Of a stretch of DNA of 64,000 bases, positions 47,548 to 58,038 are shown piece by piece. The stretch comes from Pestalotiopsis fici W106-1 (Eukaryota > Ascomycota > Sordariomycetes > Amphisphaeriales > Sporocadaceae). A model generated the notes under the pieces. It worked only from the letters and a program-made list of their open reading frames with translations, did not search any database and had not been told where the DNA came from. A program made the translations under genes and the position numbers. Where the stretch lies: contig NW_006917091.1 in the NCBI RefSeq assembly GCF_000516985.1, positions 2,084,333 through 2,148,332 of the forward strand, in the 5' to 3' direction. Within the stretch, counting starts at the first letter, position 1; each line of letters opens with the position of its first letter.

Positions 47548-48977
47548 TTTAAAGCATTTTAAAAAGCTAAAAAACGCTATTAAGCCTTAATATAAAAATA
47601 ATAATCCCCGTATTTACGAAAAATCCAGCTTTTTCGAAAATAACGACGCCGATACCGTCGCAAATAAAAAAGGTTATATATATTAGGCCCGAATATTAAT
47701 AAAAATTTTATTTAAGCGATAAATTTACGATAAAAATATTAGCGACGTATTTAAATATTTAATAAATATTATATTTAACGAACCGTATAATAATTTAGGG
47801 TTATATCGAAATATTTTTAAATAGCTTATTAAAATTACCGCTAAAAAAACGAATTTAGTTAAAATTTTGCTAAAATAGCGTTAATAAATATTGGTATCCT
47901 ATTACCCAAATAATTTAAAATTATATATATTTATAATAGCGTAAAAAAGGGATTTGGCTTTATATTTTAAAAAATAATTTATTAGCTATAATATAATAAA
48001 TTAATTTAAATTACGGTTAACCTTAATAAAGCTATTATTCCCGAATTTTAAATAAATTATTAAAAAGCTTACGTTTTTAACGCTAAGCCTAAAATAAATA
48101 TTAAAAAAAATATAATTATAACCGCTATTATTTTCCGCTTAATTTAAATATATACGTTAAGCCCGATAGCTTTATTAATTTGAATAACGACGCCAACGCG
48201 TCGGACGATAACGCAAATAATATAAACGAAATAAATTTAATAGCTAATACCTTAGCCGCGGATTTTTACGATTAAAACGGCTAGCTCGCCGACGATTTAA
48301 TAATTACGATTTACGTTATTAATTAATTAGGACCGGATAATTTACCCGATAACGAAAAATCCTCCCGGCTAAGCAATTTATTAACCGATATAATTTTATA
48401 TATCGATTTTTTAGCATTAAATAAGCCTTTTAGCTTTAAGCGCTTATATCGTATTAACTTTTTTATCGGTAAAAAGGCCTATAATATAAAAAAAATAATA
48501 ATAATTTATATTAAAAGCGCTTTAAATTATTTTATACCCGAATTAGCCGGCGGCTTTATTTTTTTAACTAAATATTAAAAAATTATAAACGCTAAAATTA
48601 ATAAATTATAAAATAATAAAATCGCTAAAAATATAATTATTAATTAAATTAAAATAATAATTATTAATAATAAAAACGTGCGAAATACGATTAATACCTT
48701 AATTTAAGATAAAATTAACGAATATTTGCGTAATAACGATTATTCGAAGGAATGAGCCGCAACCGCTAATAATTACGTTTAAAAAATAATCGATAAAGCC
48801 GTTAAAATAGCTATAGCTAAGCGTATTTTAATACTTAAACGGGTTAATATATTACGATTTATTAAAAATAACGATTCCTTTAAAAAAACCGCGCTTTTTA
48901 CCTTTAGCCTTAGCTATACCGGTTATTAAGCAATAGCTTATAAATTTTAAAGCTAAATTCGCTAAATATATAACCGC

Positions 48978-49689
48978 CAAGGTTGGCAAGATAACTAGTA
49001 GTTTTAGTTAGTAGTTCGTAGTTAACGAAACTACGTAGTTTTACTCATTTTACTAACTAAACTACGGTAGTTTTACTCAGGCAGCTAACTAACTACCGTA
49101 GTTTTACTCAGGCTATTAACTAATTACGCGTAATTAGTAGTTAGTTAGAGTTAGTTAGTAGTTAACTACGTAACTACGATTTTATTTAAATTATTAAAGC
49201 TTTATTCTTATTTTTAAACGCTTAAAACGTAATAAATTAAAAGAATTAAAAATAAATAAAATGCCGTGATAACTAAGTTTTTATGGTTATTATAATTATT
49301 TATTTTTATTTTTTAAAAATTAATGATTTTTTAATTCATTTTTATTATTAAAATAATAAAAATAAAAAGAATTATAAAAAATCGAAATAAAAGGATAAAA
49401 ATAAAAGAATAACGGCGTTTTAATTCTTATTTATTAATTTATTTATATATAATTTCATATTTTATATAATAAATTCTTTTATTTATTAATTAATTTAAAC
49501 CGTAGTTAATTAGTTAGCGTAGTTATTAACTAAACTACGGTAGTTTAGTTTTACTCAAGGTCCTAACTAACTACCGTAGTTTTACTCAAGCCCCTAACTA
49601 ACTACGGTAGTTTTACTCAGGCCACTAACTAATTACGATCGTAGTTAACTACGCGTAATTAACTAGTAGTTAACTAAATGCCAACCTTG
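48978..49689. mobile_element. hAT-type MITE, ACTACCGTAGTT family
   Basis: 712 bp, CAAGGTTGGCAAGATAAC to AATGCCAACCTTG, with a perfect 8-bp target duplication ATAACCGC (48970-48977, 49690-49697) cut into gypsy copy 3 coding sequence. Confidence 0.93.
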
Positions 49690-50207
49690 ATAACCGCTAA
49701 AAATATATTAATTATCGAAATATTTAGCGATATATTATTTAATTCGGACGAATTAATCCCGATAACTTTATTAAAGCTTAAATTTAAATTTAAACTCGAA
49801 ATATTTAAATTTAAAAGCTATAAAAATTTAATAAAACAAAAGTTTATAAATATTTTTATTTAGCGATTATTTAAACGCTTTTGCAAAATACGCTAATTTT
49901 AAAGGATATAATATATTAATAAAAACGGAAATAGCATTATAAAATAATAAATTAATAATAATAAAATATTAGGGATTAAATAATAAAAATTATATTAATA
50001 TATTAATATATTATAATAAATTAGGAAAATAAATTAAAAAGGAAAAAAGGAAAAAAGGTATTAAGCGTAGCTTAATATAATAATTAAGCAAATAATTAAA
50101 CGCGTAACGCTTAGCGTTATTATATAATAAATTAGCTTACGGCTAATCCGTAAATAGAAAATATATATTTTTATTATATTTTCTTTATAATTTAATAATA
50201 TTTAATA

Positions 50208-50275
50208 CACCCCGAAATCGCATATAACGAAATAATAAGAAAACACGAAAAAAACGTAAATTAATAATTTTATTA

Positions 50276-50306
<31 letters not shown>

Positions 50307-50585
50307 TATTAATATATTTTAAAAAATCTAAAGTTAATTTTAGTATTAATCGAACGATTTTCGAAAATTCAATAACACGTAAACGACCCCGTATAAATAT
50401 AAATACCGAATTTAACGAAACCGAATTATATAATAAAATTCTTTATTTTATAATCGATAATAACCTCTTTTTTAAATTATTAAATTCCGAATCCATAAAA
50501 GATTTATTTTAATTAAGGTTGGTAAAAAAACTAGTAGTTTTAATTAATAATTCGTAATTAACGAAACGTCGTAATTTTATTTACT
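50208..50585 (+). pseudogene. hAT transposase N-terminal exon fragment and MITE left end
   Basis: Positions about 50,343-50,511 read as one frame containing LYNKILYFIIDNNLFFKLL, similar in style to the N-terminal region of hAT transposases, then a stop. Directly after it lies a decayed MITE left end (TTAAGGTTGGTAAAAAAACT, about 50,513-50,532). This is a piece of another hAT copy, possibly corresponding to the part hidden by the N gap. Confidence 0.5.
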
Positions 50586-51625
50586 TATTAAGTATTATTA
50601 AATTATAAAAAAAATAATAAAAATATATATTTCCTATTTACGGATTAGCCGTAAGCTAATTTATTATATACAGGGTTGCAATTGAGTTAACTGGCAGTTA
50701 ACTCAATTGAGTTAACTCAAAACTTAATTGAGTTTAGTTATTAACTAAATCAATTGAGTTATTAAAATGCTAACTCAAACTCAATTGATTTAGTTAGCAG
50801 GCTAAGTAAAACTCAATTGAGTTAACTCATTTGAGTTTGAGTTAATAACTCAAATAATTTATTTTATTAAATAAAATACTTATAAAATAGTTTTTTATTT
50901 AATAAATTAAATAAATAATAAGCTCATAAATCTACGGTTTTATTTTTCTTTTATTTATTTTATTTATTTTTTATTAAATAAAAACAGCTTTAAGTTATTG
51001 AGTTATTGAGTTATTAACTCAAACTCAATTGATTTAGTTTAACTCAAAACTCAATTGATTTAGTTAGTAGGCTGAGTAAAACTCAATGAGTTATTAAAAG
51101 TAATAACTTAAACTCAATGATTTAGTTAGCACCGTGAGTAAAACTCAACTCAATTGAGTTAACTTAAACTCAAACTCAAAACTCAACTCAATAATTGCAA
51201 CCCTGATTATATAATAATGCTAAGTGTTACGCGCTTAATTATTTGCTTAATTATTATATTAAGCTACGCCTAATATTTTTTTTTAATTTATTTTCTTAAT
51301 TTATTATAATATATTAATATATTAATATAATTTTTATTATTTAATTTTTAATATTTCGTTATTATTAATCTATTATTTTATAATATTATTCCCGTTTTTA
51401 TCGGTATATTATATCTTTTAAAATTAGCGTATTTTATAAAAGCGTTTAAATAGCCGCTAAATAAAAATATCCGCAAATTTTCTTTTTATTAAGCTTTTAC
51501 GGCTTTTAAATTTAAATATCTCGAGCTTAAATTTAAATTTAGGCTCCGGCAGGGTTGCCGGAATTAATTCGTCCGAATTGGACGATATATCGCTGGATAC
51601 TTCGATAATCGGTGTGTTTTTAGCG
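50586..51625 (-). mobile_element. Inverted copy of the gypsy-3 3' end (LTR plus 3' UTR plus C-terminal coding)
   Basis: Minus-strand LTR (50586 to 51275, split by the MITE at 50,671), followed by the polypurine side, 3' UTR and C-terminal coding region to about 51,625. It mirrors 49,698-50,207 base for base apart from transitions, forming a roughly 0.5-kb inverted duplication. Confidence 0.8.
50671..51205. mobile_element. hAT-type MITE, AACTCAATTGAGTT family
   Basis: 535 bp, CAGGGTTGCAATTGAG to AATTGCAACCCTG, with a perfect 8-bp target duplication ATTATATA (50663-50670, 51206-51213). It is inserted in the minus-strand LTR. Confidence 0.95.
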
Positions 51626-51633
51626 GTTGTGCG

Positions 51634-51874
51634 TTATGGCCATAATGGCCACAATAGTTAACTATAATAACTTACTAATTATACAGTATTGTGAATAATG
51701 GCTGTAAGTGGTGCTATACTAATTATAGGTTAGTATAGGGTAAGTTCCACTAATTTCCCATATATCGTTATTTAACGATATCTCGAGGGGTTTTATAGCT
51801 ATTATAACGATATAATATGCGTTATAAAGCTAATTTTATATATTATACGATGCTATATTAACATCCGTGCAATA
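51634..51874. repeat. Decayed partial copia LTR
   Basis: The right-hand part of the copia LTR, from the ATGGCCATAATGGCCAC segment to TCCGTGCAATA, with several RIP-type transitions. The left part is missing. Confidence 0.8.
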
Positions 51875-52591
51875 AATAATAATATATTAGCGATAAAATA
51901 ATTATATAAATAAAGTGCGGCAATATACGGGGGGTTAATATTAAAATTAAAAGCTAACTAATTAAGTTACGTACGTATGGACCGGTTATATAATAATAAT
52001 AGCCGGCAACGTGGTCCGGGAGGGCATTATCGTTATAAATAAAAAAAAGCATAGCGTTTTATTTATTAATTTTCCCTTTATTTAATTACGTTTTTATATT
52101 ATTTTAATTAATTAATAATTAATTAAAATTAATAATTCTTTGAGTTATTAAATTAATTAAGTTAATAATTTAATTTAATTAATTTAATTTAAATTTACTT
52201 ATTAATTAAATCATTGAGTTTTACTCAGCCTGCTAACTAAATTAATTAAGTTTAAATTAGTGGTTTTAATAACTTAATTAATTTAGTTAATAATTAAACT
52301 TAATTAAGTTTTAAATTAACTTAACTGCAACCTTAACCTTTATTTATATAATATTATATCGTATTTAATTACCTATTAATCCGATTATCGTAACATTATT
52401 ATAATTATAACGGTGCTTAATAAAGAAAGATAATAATTATTAATTACGCAAATAAATAAAAGGATTTAAGCTCGATAAATAATAATATATGCTTTTATTA
52501 TTTAATTATTATAACTTTAACGGTGCTTAACACTAACCTTATTAATATATAAAATTTATAATTTAAATTTATTATATTATCTTAAATATCT
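51875..52591. other. Right edge of the AT-rich block
   Basis: Degraded AT-rich sequence with a RIP-altered AACTC/GAGTT-type MITE remnant (about 52,110-52,335, right end TTAACTGCAACCTTAA). Two small repeats of the motif AACGGTGCTTAA occur at about 52,410 and 52,520. No gene was found. Confidence 0.55.
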
Positions 52592-55500
52592 TTATATAAT
52601 ATTAGAAAATTCATTCAATATTAAATTAATATTCAAACTCTCATTATTTATGCTTTGCAAACAGTAGACTGCCTCTTGGTGCCGAGCTTGAGCAATGGTT
52701 AACCTAGTCTTGTCCTTGAATGTTGAGCGGATGCTTTTATATATGCCAAGACTTGGGTATGCCACAATTCCCATGGCAGCTGTATAAATCAATTAGAATC
52801 ATGTCGGGTCAAGAACGAGTGCAAGGCGGGGGGGAGCATGTTGCACGTACCGGACGATGTCTTGAATGAAAAGCCCAGCAGACCCTTGCCTACGCCGGCA
52901 ATGCCTCCTACGATGCCCTTTTCCTTGGCGCCCTTGTAGGGTTGGACTACCAGGTCGGCCAGACCCTCTCCCAGACCAAGAGTCAGATTCTTGCCAGACT
53001 TGGAGAAGCCAGATTTCCAGTCTTTCACAGTGCCATAGTCAGTCACGTCTTCACCATACAGCCTTGGCACGGCTCGCGATCCCTCGGCAAAGGCCACTGG
53101 CATGTCGATGAGAAATCCCTTGGCATAATGTTTGAAAAAGCCACCAACGCCAGAGGCAGATGCGAGAGCCATGGATGCAGCCACGTTTGGCTTGTTATTG
53201 CCATGGTGTTGGTCTCTCGCATGACGACTGTCCATCGGTGATGCTGCTTCGCCGGGAAAGTCGCCCGGGCCCCGCGCACTTGAATGGAGGGATCCCGCGT
53301 ACTTGGGGTCAACAGTGCCCGAGCTGCTTTGTGCAGCGGGGGCTCGGATATGTGTGCTGCTTTTAACACGGCGGATCTGAGCAGGTTTTACGAATATGTC
53401 AGCCGTCGACTGAGCCATACCGGAGAACGTGGAGATGACCGCAGATGTTGTTCCGGTTATGGGATCCCAACGCCGGTTCTCGATGACGAACCCCTTTGGC
53501 TCGTACCTGGTTGGGACGATCGGTCAGTTAGTGACGATGGACGAGCCTGGGGGTGGGATATGCAGGGGAACGAACGGCTCCAATTTGTTACTATCCACCT
53601 TGAGGTGGTTGATGAGGATCTCAGCCGCCACTCCAGATAGCTTGAGAGTCTTGCCCTTCCGTCGGTATTCCCACACGGCTGGGTGATCTTGCAGCAAGTC
53701 ACAGGGCATGGCAGAGACTGGTAGGTTGGCGTAGAAAGACTTGACTGCAGTTCCAACGCCCTCTTCACTGCTCATGCTGGCCGATATGGACTGGGCAGCA
53801 GTCTGGACTTCGGGTTGCAAACAGGATCGAATGGCTTCTGCAAGGTTGGAACTGGTGAGTGCCGCATACGGTATTGGCTTTGGCCCAGCACCGGCGGCTT
53901 CTATCATCTCACCCCAGAACGGTTGGCTAGAAGGGCAAGAGTCAGTGACAGGCCATTGAAGCAATGTAAAAACAGAGGGTGGGGAGAAACAGAAGGAGGG
54001 AACAGAGGCCAGAGGAGGAGGAAAATCCTTACTCCCCAAAAAACGGCACCACCAGGGTAGGTCTGCCATAACGAAGACCACAAGCTGTAGTGCCAGCACC
54101 ACCATGATGAACGACAGCCGAGACGTTCTGGAACAGCCATTCATGGGGACAGTCATCCAAGTACATGACCTGGTCGGTCGATTCGGATCCGCCGCCGAGC
54201 TTGCTCCAGCCCCTGGAAATGAGTGCTCGCACGCCTGCCGCGCCGACAGCTTCAAGGAGGAGCTGCGTCATCTCCTCGGGCTTGTCTATGACGATACTAC
54301 CGAAGCCGATATAGATGGGCGGAGGTCCCTGGCGCAAGAAGTGATCCAGTTCACGGGGTGGGTTGTACCGAGGCGCATCTCGGAAGAAGAAGCCACATAC
54401 GTCTGTTACCAGCAGTCAGTACGAGTTCTGAACCTGTGAAAAGAATTCCCAACCATCGTCATCATGGGACGGGGGAGGGGAAATAATCTCACCTATATGT
54501 GCAGGCCAATCCAATGGTTTGGGTATCAGCGAGGGCGACCAACAATAGGTAAAAGGTATCTGCAATGTTTCTGCCAGGTTCGGCCCCTCGGTCATTGGAA
54601 CTGGTTCCAGATCTCGGGCTTTTCTCCACTCGTTGATGATATCGCCAAGTCTATATATATAGTATGGTTAGCACCACCACCACTCTCGCCCATGTGAACA
54701 TGTATAAAGACGTTATACATACCCCTGCCAGGTCATCCACTCCACTACGGCAAAGGATACGTAATTCGCGGTGCCTTGGTCCTTGCTCGTCTTCTTCATA
54801 TTGGCCAAGGGATGGGAAAACATTCTCGTGCTAGTCCACGGCATGGTGAACATCAAGTGCAGGGGAATGCCGAGCGCTTGAGCGCAGTGGATGTGGGCAA
54901 AGCTCGGGGGGTTGGCAATAATGGCATTGGCCACGAACGGGACGCCCGACTTGGGATCTGGCTCAATGCATGACCACCAACATCCGTCGAGCATCTCCGC
55001 CACCATGGCCCTTTTCTTCTGAATGTCACCCGCCCGAAGACTGCCCAAGCTCGGGATCAGACCCGGATTCTTGACCATGTACGCCATCAGCTCTGCTGGG
55101 TCCCCTCCAATGGGATAAAACTCGAGCCCGGAGTCGATGACAAACTGCTCAAACGTGTTGTGGGTGGCTAGGCGTACGCGGTGCCCGTCCCTCTGGAGTT
55201 GGTTGCCCAGGGCAATAAAGGGTTGCACATCTCCGCGGCTGCCCACAACCTGTATCACGATGTTCAGACGTACTGTCGGGACAGATCGGCGGCCAGCCTC
55301 GTATTTCCAGCCCGGCCCATCATATTTGGGACAAGAGTCCTTAACCTGCTCTTCGCCGGGTCCTTTCCAGTCAGGGACAAATCTGGAGAGAGTTCTAAAG
55401 ACTCTGGACTCTGGATCAACATCGACTCTTCCCGTGTCTGTTTGCCGGTTAACTCAAACATGCCCGGGAGCACGAACAGGAGGGGAAAAAACATGGAAAC

Positions 55501-55639
55501 ATGTAAATATGTATGTACCTGTCAAGTGGGCAGTTCCTGCCAGGAATTTCGTGTTGATGACCTCTTCATATGGCGGAGGAGCATCATCATAGATGGAGCC
55601 CGAATCGGAGGATGGCCCGGCCATGGAATCGTTGCCCAT
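52592..55639 (-). CDS. GT28 UDP-glycosyltransferase, sterol-glucosyltransferase-like, seven exons
   Basis: Transfers a sugar from a UDP-sugar to a lipid or sterol-like acceptor. I infer exons 55639-55519, 55437-54723, 54650-54493, 54402-54033, 53926-53576, 53506-52851 and 52779-52592, giving 852 residues, all introns GT-AG. The N-terminus has a PPPYEE motif. The GT28 N-domain starts at [17 protein letters not shown] and the UDP-sugar site is [20 protein letters not shown] followed by PFFGDQPFWG. It lacks the PH/GRAM region of Atg26-type sterol glucosyltransferases. The long C-terminal part after [14 protein letters not shown] contains a Gly-periodic segment ([20 protein letters not shown], then [10 protein letters not shown]) resembling the C-terminal region of VPS13/ATG2 lipid-transfer proteins. 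The last codons lie in AT-rich sequence at the edge of the transposon block. Confidence 0.9.
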
Positions 55640-56663
55640 TGATGTAGTGTGTTATTCACGGTAGTCTTGACTTGTGATGAATTTTGTCGTTTTCTACCTT
55701 GATAGCCACATGGGACGTTCAGAAATATGCTTACATGGACAAGGCACAATGGCAGAATGATGGAAAGGGTGTGGGAAAACATGCGCGTCTTTATCTTTGG
55801 CCAAGTCTCCCTGTTACAGCAAAGCCGATCCAATAACATGGCGTGCATACTGCGTATTCAGAAAAGCTCACCCGGCACAATGCCGAGATATTCTAGACAT
55901 CATGCTACTACGACGAGTGGAAAGCTGCGCCCCCCTCCCCTGAGTCGATCGTCAAAGTTTGACCGACCACTCTCACTACCCGTGTGCAACTACTCGTGTG
56001 CGGCACCAAAGCATCCACCAGCGACATGTACAATATGGGCCATGTTTAACGGCGCTGCAATGGCTGCCACATGTAGCAGACCAACAGATGGGGACCAAGT
56101 TAGTGTGGACCACCAAACGCGAAGAATGCGAGAAATGCGAATTATCCGATATACCCGAAACACTCAATCACAGACCGGCCGCCAAGGGGCTGCTGGCCAG
56201 CGGCCACGCATCAAATTCAGTCTGGCCGATAGTACAGTATATTGACTAACACTACTAACTCTTGCGAAAGGAAAAGAAATGGTGGAAACAGTAGGCTGAG
56301 CCAGTGGATTCGTAAAATTCGGAACCACCCGAAATTCCCGAGCCATACATGAGCCATGTTCCATGCTCTACGTGTTGAGGAATAGGTCAAAATAGCTTTA
56401 TGGGATATATTTGTCACTCCAATCTTTAGAAGTCTTCAGAGGTTCTCCCTTACTGCATGGAGACAATCTGAGTTGTGAGATAACCCAGCTCGGTCAGAAC
56501 ACAGACTGTGTTCTGTTGTCACCTGCTCGAATGAATAAGGGGAAAAGACCATCGCAATAGCTTCACTGCTAGCAAGAGTCCTCTCATTTCTCGTCCTCAT
56601 CTTGCGCATAGGCACACTCCTCACTCCTCCATCTCCTATAAACGGTAATTCGGTTCATCCAAG
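55640..56663. promoter_or_regulatory. Divergent intergenic region between glycosyltransferase and peroxygenase
   Basis: About 1 kb between two genes transcribed apart. It contains no ORF with a recognisable domain. CTATAAACG at 56635-56643 is a TATA-like site before the peroxygenase. Confidence 0.5.
56637..56642 (+). promoter_or_regulatory. TATA-like box upstream of the peroxygenase
   Basis: TATAAA lies only 22 bp before the first ATG (56664) and 49 bp before the second (56691). The spacing suits the second ATG better, so it either supports 56691 as start or is a chance match. Confidence 0.35.
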
Positions 56664-57844
56664 ATGAGACTGCTCTCACATTTGACCACAATGACTTATG
56701 GGTCTTTGTCCTCTATCCTCGGCCAACCCGACATTTCTTGGCTGCCACCTGGACCAAATGATCGTGAGTGAGGCTCGGCGGTGTTTGCTCGATCTGGGTG
56801 TGAGCTGGTTGGTTGGTTAGATGGCTAATGAACGTGCCACAGTGCGAGGCCCTTGCCCGATGCTGAATACATTGGCAAATCACGGTTTTCTGCAGCACGA
56901 TGGTACAAACATCACCTTGGACAACATGATCGCTGCTCTGTCCATGGCACTGAATTTCGATCCTAAGCTTTCAAGTCTGATGTTCGATCAGGCCATTGTC
57001 GCCAACCCCGACCCCAACGCCACATTCTTTACACTGTGAGAGGATCGTCTGTTTCGATCAGGACATCCAGCATTGGCCAACTGGGCGACTGACAGTATGC
57101 ACCTCATAGGGACCAGTTGAACCGGCACAATATCCTGGAACACGATGCAAGTCTGAGGTAGATTCCTATATTCACACCTGTCTCAAGTTACGTGGGACAA
57201 GTGTCTTCATAGCATTTTGAGGTACTGTGGCTAACGAGTGCTCCGGGGGAGAGAGGAGAACAGCCGCTCGGACGCATACTTTGGCAATAATCACATCTTC
57301 AACCAGACCATCTTTGACAGCACCAAGGTGTACTGGACGGCCGAGGTCCTGACGCCGCAAATGCTGGCAAACAGCAAGATCTTTCGCCAGATCCAATCCC
57401 GAGCCTTTAACCCGGACTACAGCTTTAGCCCAATGAATGAGGAGTTTAGTCTAGGCGAAGTCGCTGCCCCGATTCTTGTTTTCGGCAACATGAGAACTGG
57501 AGAGGTCAACAGAAGCCTAGTCGAATACTTCTATGGTAAGTGCTCAACGATGAAACTACCCGCAAACCTATCCTCCTATCTTTTCTTCTCCCTCCCCTCC
57601 TCTCTCTCTCTCTCTCTCTCTCTTTATTCTCCCTCCTCCAACAGACCTCGATTGACAATCCCCGAAAGAGCGGGAAAGACTCCCTACCGCATTGGGATGG
57701 GTCAAGAACGCCGACGTCATCGGTTTGCCCAACGTGTTGGCCACCACGCAGCTCATTCGCAATGCTATGGATCTTCTCACCGGATTCAATGGCGCCGTAG
57801 AGCATCGAGATCTTCATGCTGGACCATTTGCTGGTCAGGACTGA
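56664..57844 (+). CDS. Heme-thiolate peroxygenase / chloroperoxidase family, five exons
   Basis: H2O2-dependent oxidation or halogenation of organic substrates by a Cys-ligated heme (family of fungal unspecific peroxygenases and chloroperoxidase). I infer exons 56664-56763, 56843-57035, 57110-57157, 57264-57535 and 57669-57844, all GT-AG, giving 262 residues, the usual size of short-type members. The heme-ligand motif RGPCPMLNTLANHGFL spans exon junction 1-2 (Cys 38). The EHD motif (108-110, in NILEHDASLSR) is the short-type form and the segment DAYFGNNHIFNQTIF follows. Intron 4 contains a (CT)n repeat and its acceptor at 57668 is the only one giving the continuous frame ERERLP. The first 33 residues do not form a clear secretion signal. 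An alternative start at 56691 has a better context. Confidence 0.88.
57599..57623. repeat. (CT)n microsatellite in peroxygenase intron 4
   Basis: An almost perfect CT dinucleotide run of about 25 bases within intron 57536-57668. Confidence 0.9.
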
Positions 57845-57872
57845 TACGTATTCGTGATGAATTCATTGGGTT

Positions 57873-57888
57873 CCCCCCCCCCCCCCCC
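57873..57888. repeat. C16 homopolymer after the peroxygenase stop
   Basis: 16 consecutive C lie 29 bases downstream of the TGA, in the likely 3' UTR. It is a possible length-variable or sequencing-error-prone site. Confidence 0.85.
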
Positions 57889-58038
57889 TATGTATGACTT
57901 TACCAGCTGGGCACTGTGAATTACAAAGAGTCTTGGTTGAGGCATGTCTAGTAGGAAAGTTGCTTCACATATTATCGTAGCGAGCCTATCTTTAAATCTA
58001 TGAACCGCTGCCATTGTCGAATTATGACAGCCAGCATG

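Larger units (their letters stand above)
37884..50207 (+). mobile_element. Ty3/gypsy retrotransposon, copy 3 (second family), split by nested insertions
   Basis: Body segments are 37884-38856, 43433-46894, 47556-48977 and 49698-50058, followed by the 3' LTR 50059-50207 (149 bp). A protease-like region (about 38,010-38,250) and the start of RT precede the first insertion. RT resumes at 43,433 (YIDNIFIS at about 43,714) and RNase H and integrase follow to about 46,900. The C-terminal reading frame extends to 49,863. RIP is heavy. Each interruption is bounded by an 8-bp duplication of the gypsy sequence (ATCGATAT, TTTAAAGC, ATAACCGC), which proves they are later insertions into one element. A 23-purine tract abuts the 3' LTR. 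The LTR is that of the TRIM. Confidence 0.85.
11659..52591. repeat. About 41-kb AT-rich, RIP-mutated transposon block
   Basis: Across this block CpA and TpG dinucleotides are rare while CpG remains frequent, so the loss is RIP-type (CpA to TpA on either strand) and not CpG deamination. Retroelement reading frames survive as recognisable protein with stop codons mainly where CAA, CAG or TGG would be expected, and with Asp to Asn and His to Tyr changes. RIP load is uneven: the three gypsy copies are heavily hit, the copia element and the hAT transposon much less. No intact host gene was found. Whether the block is a pericentromere, a subtelomere or an ordinary gene-poor isochore cannot be told from sequence alone. 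Confidence 0.9.

Noticed and set aside
49678..49863. Plus-strand 61-codon frame as a small gene
   Set aside because: Its ATG lies in the end of a MITE and the rest is the C-terminal part of degraded gypsy copy 3.
11659..52591. Block as mitochondrial DNA inserted in the nucleus
   Set aside because: No mitochondrial genes are visible; the AT richness is explained by RIP of nuclear retroelements, with CpG retained.
11659..52591. Block as a centromere
   Set aside because: Composition and transposon content would fit, but sequence alone gives no centromere-specific signal and the block is bounded by ordinary genes; left as a possibility only.
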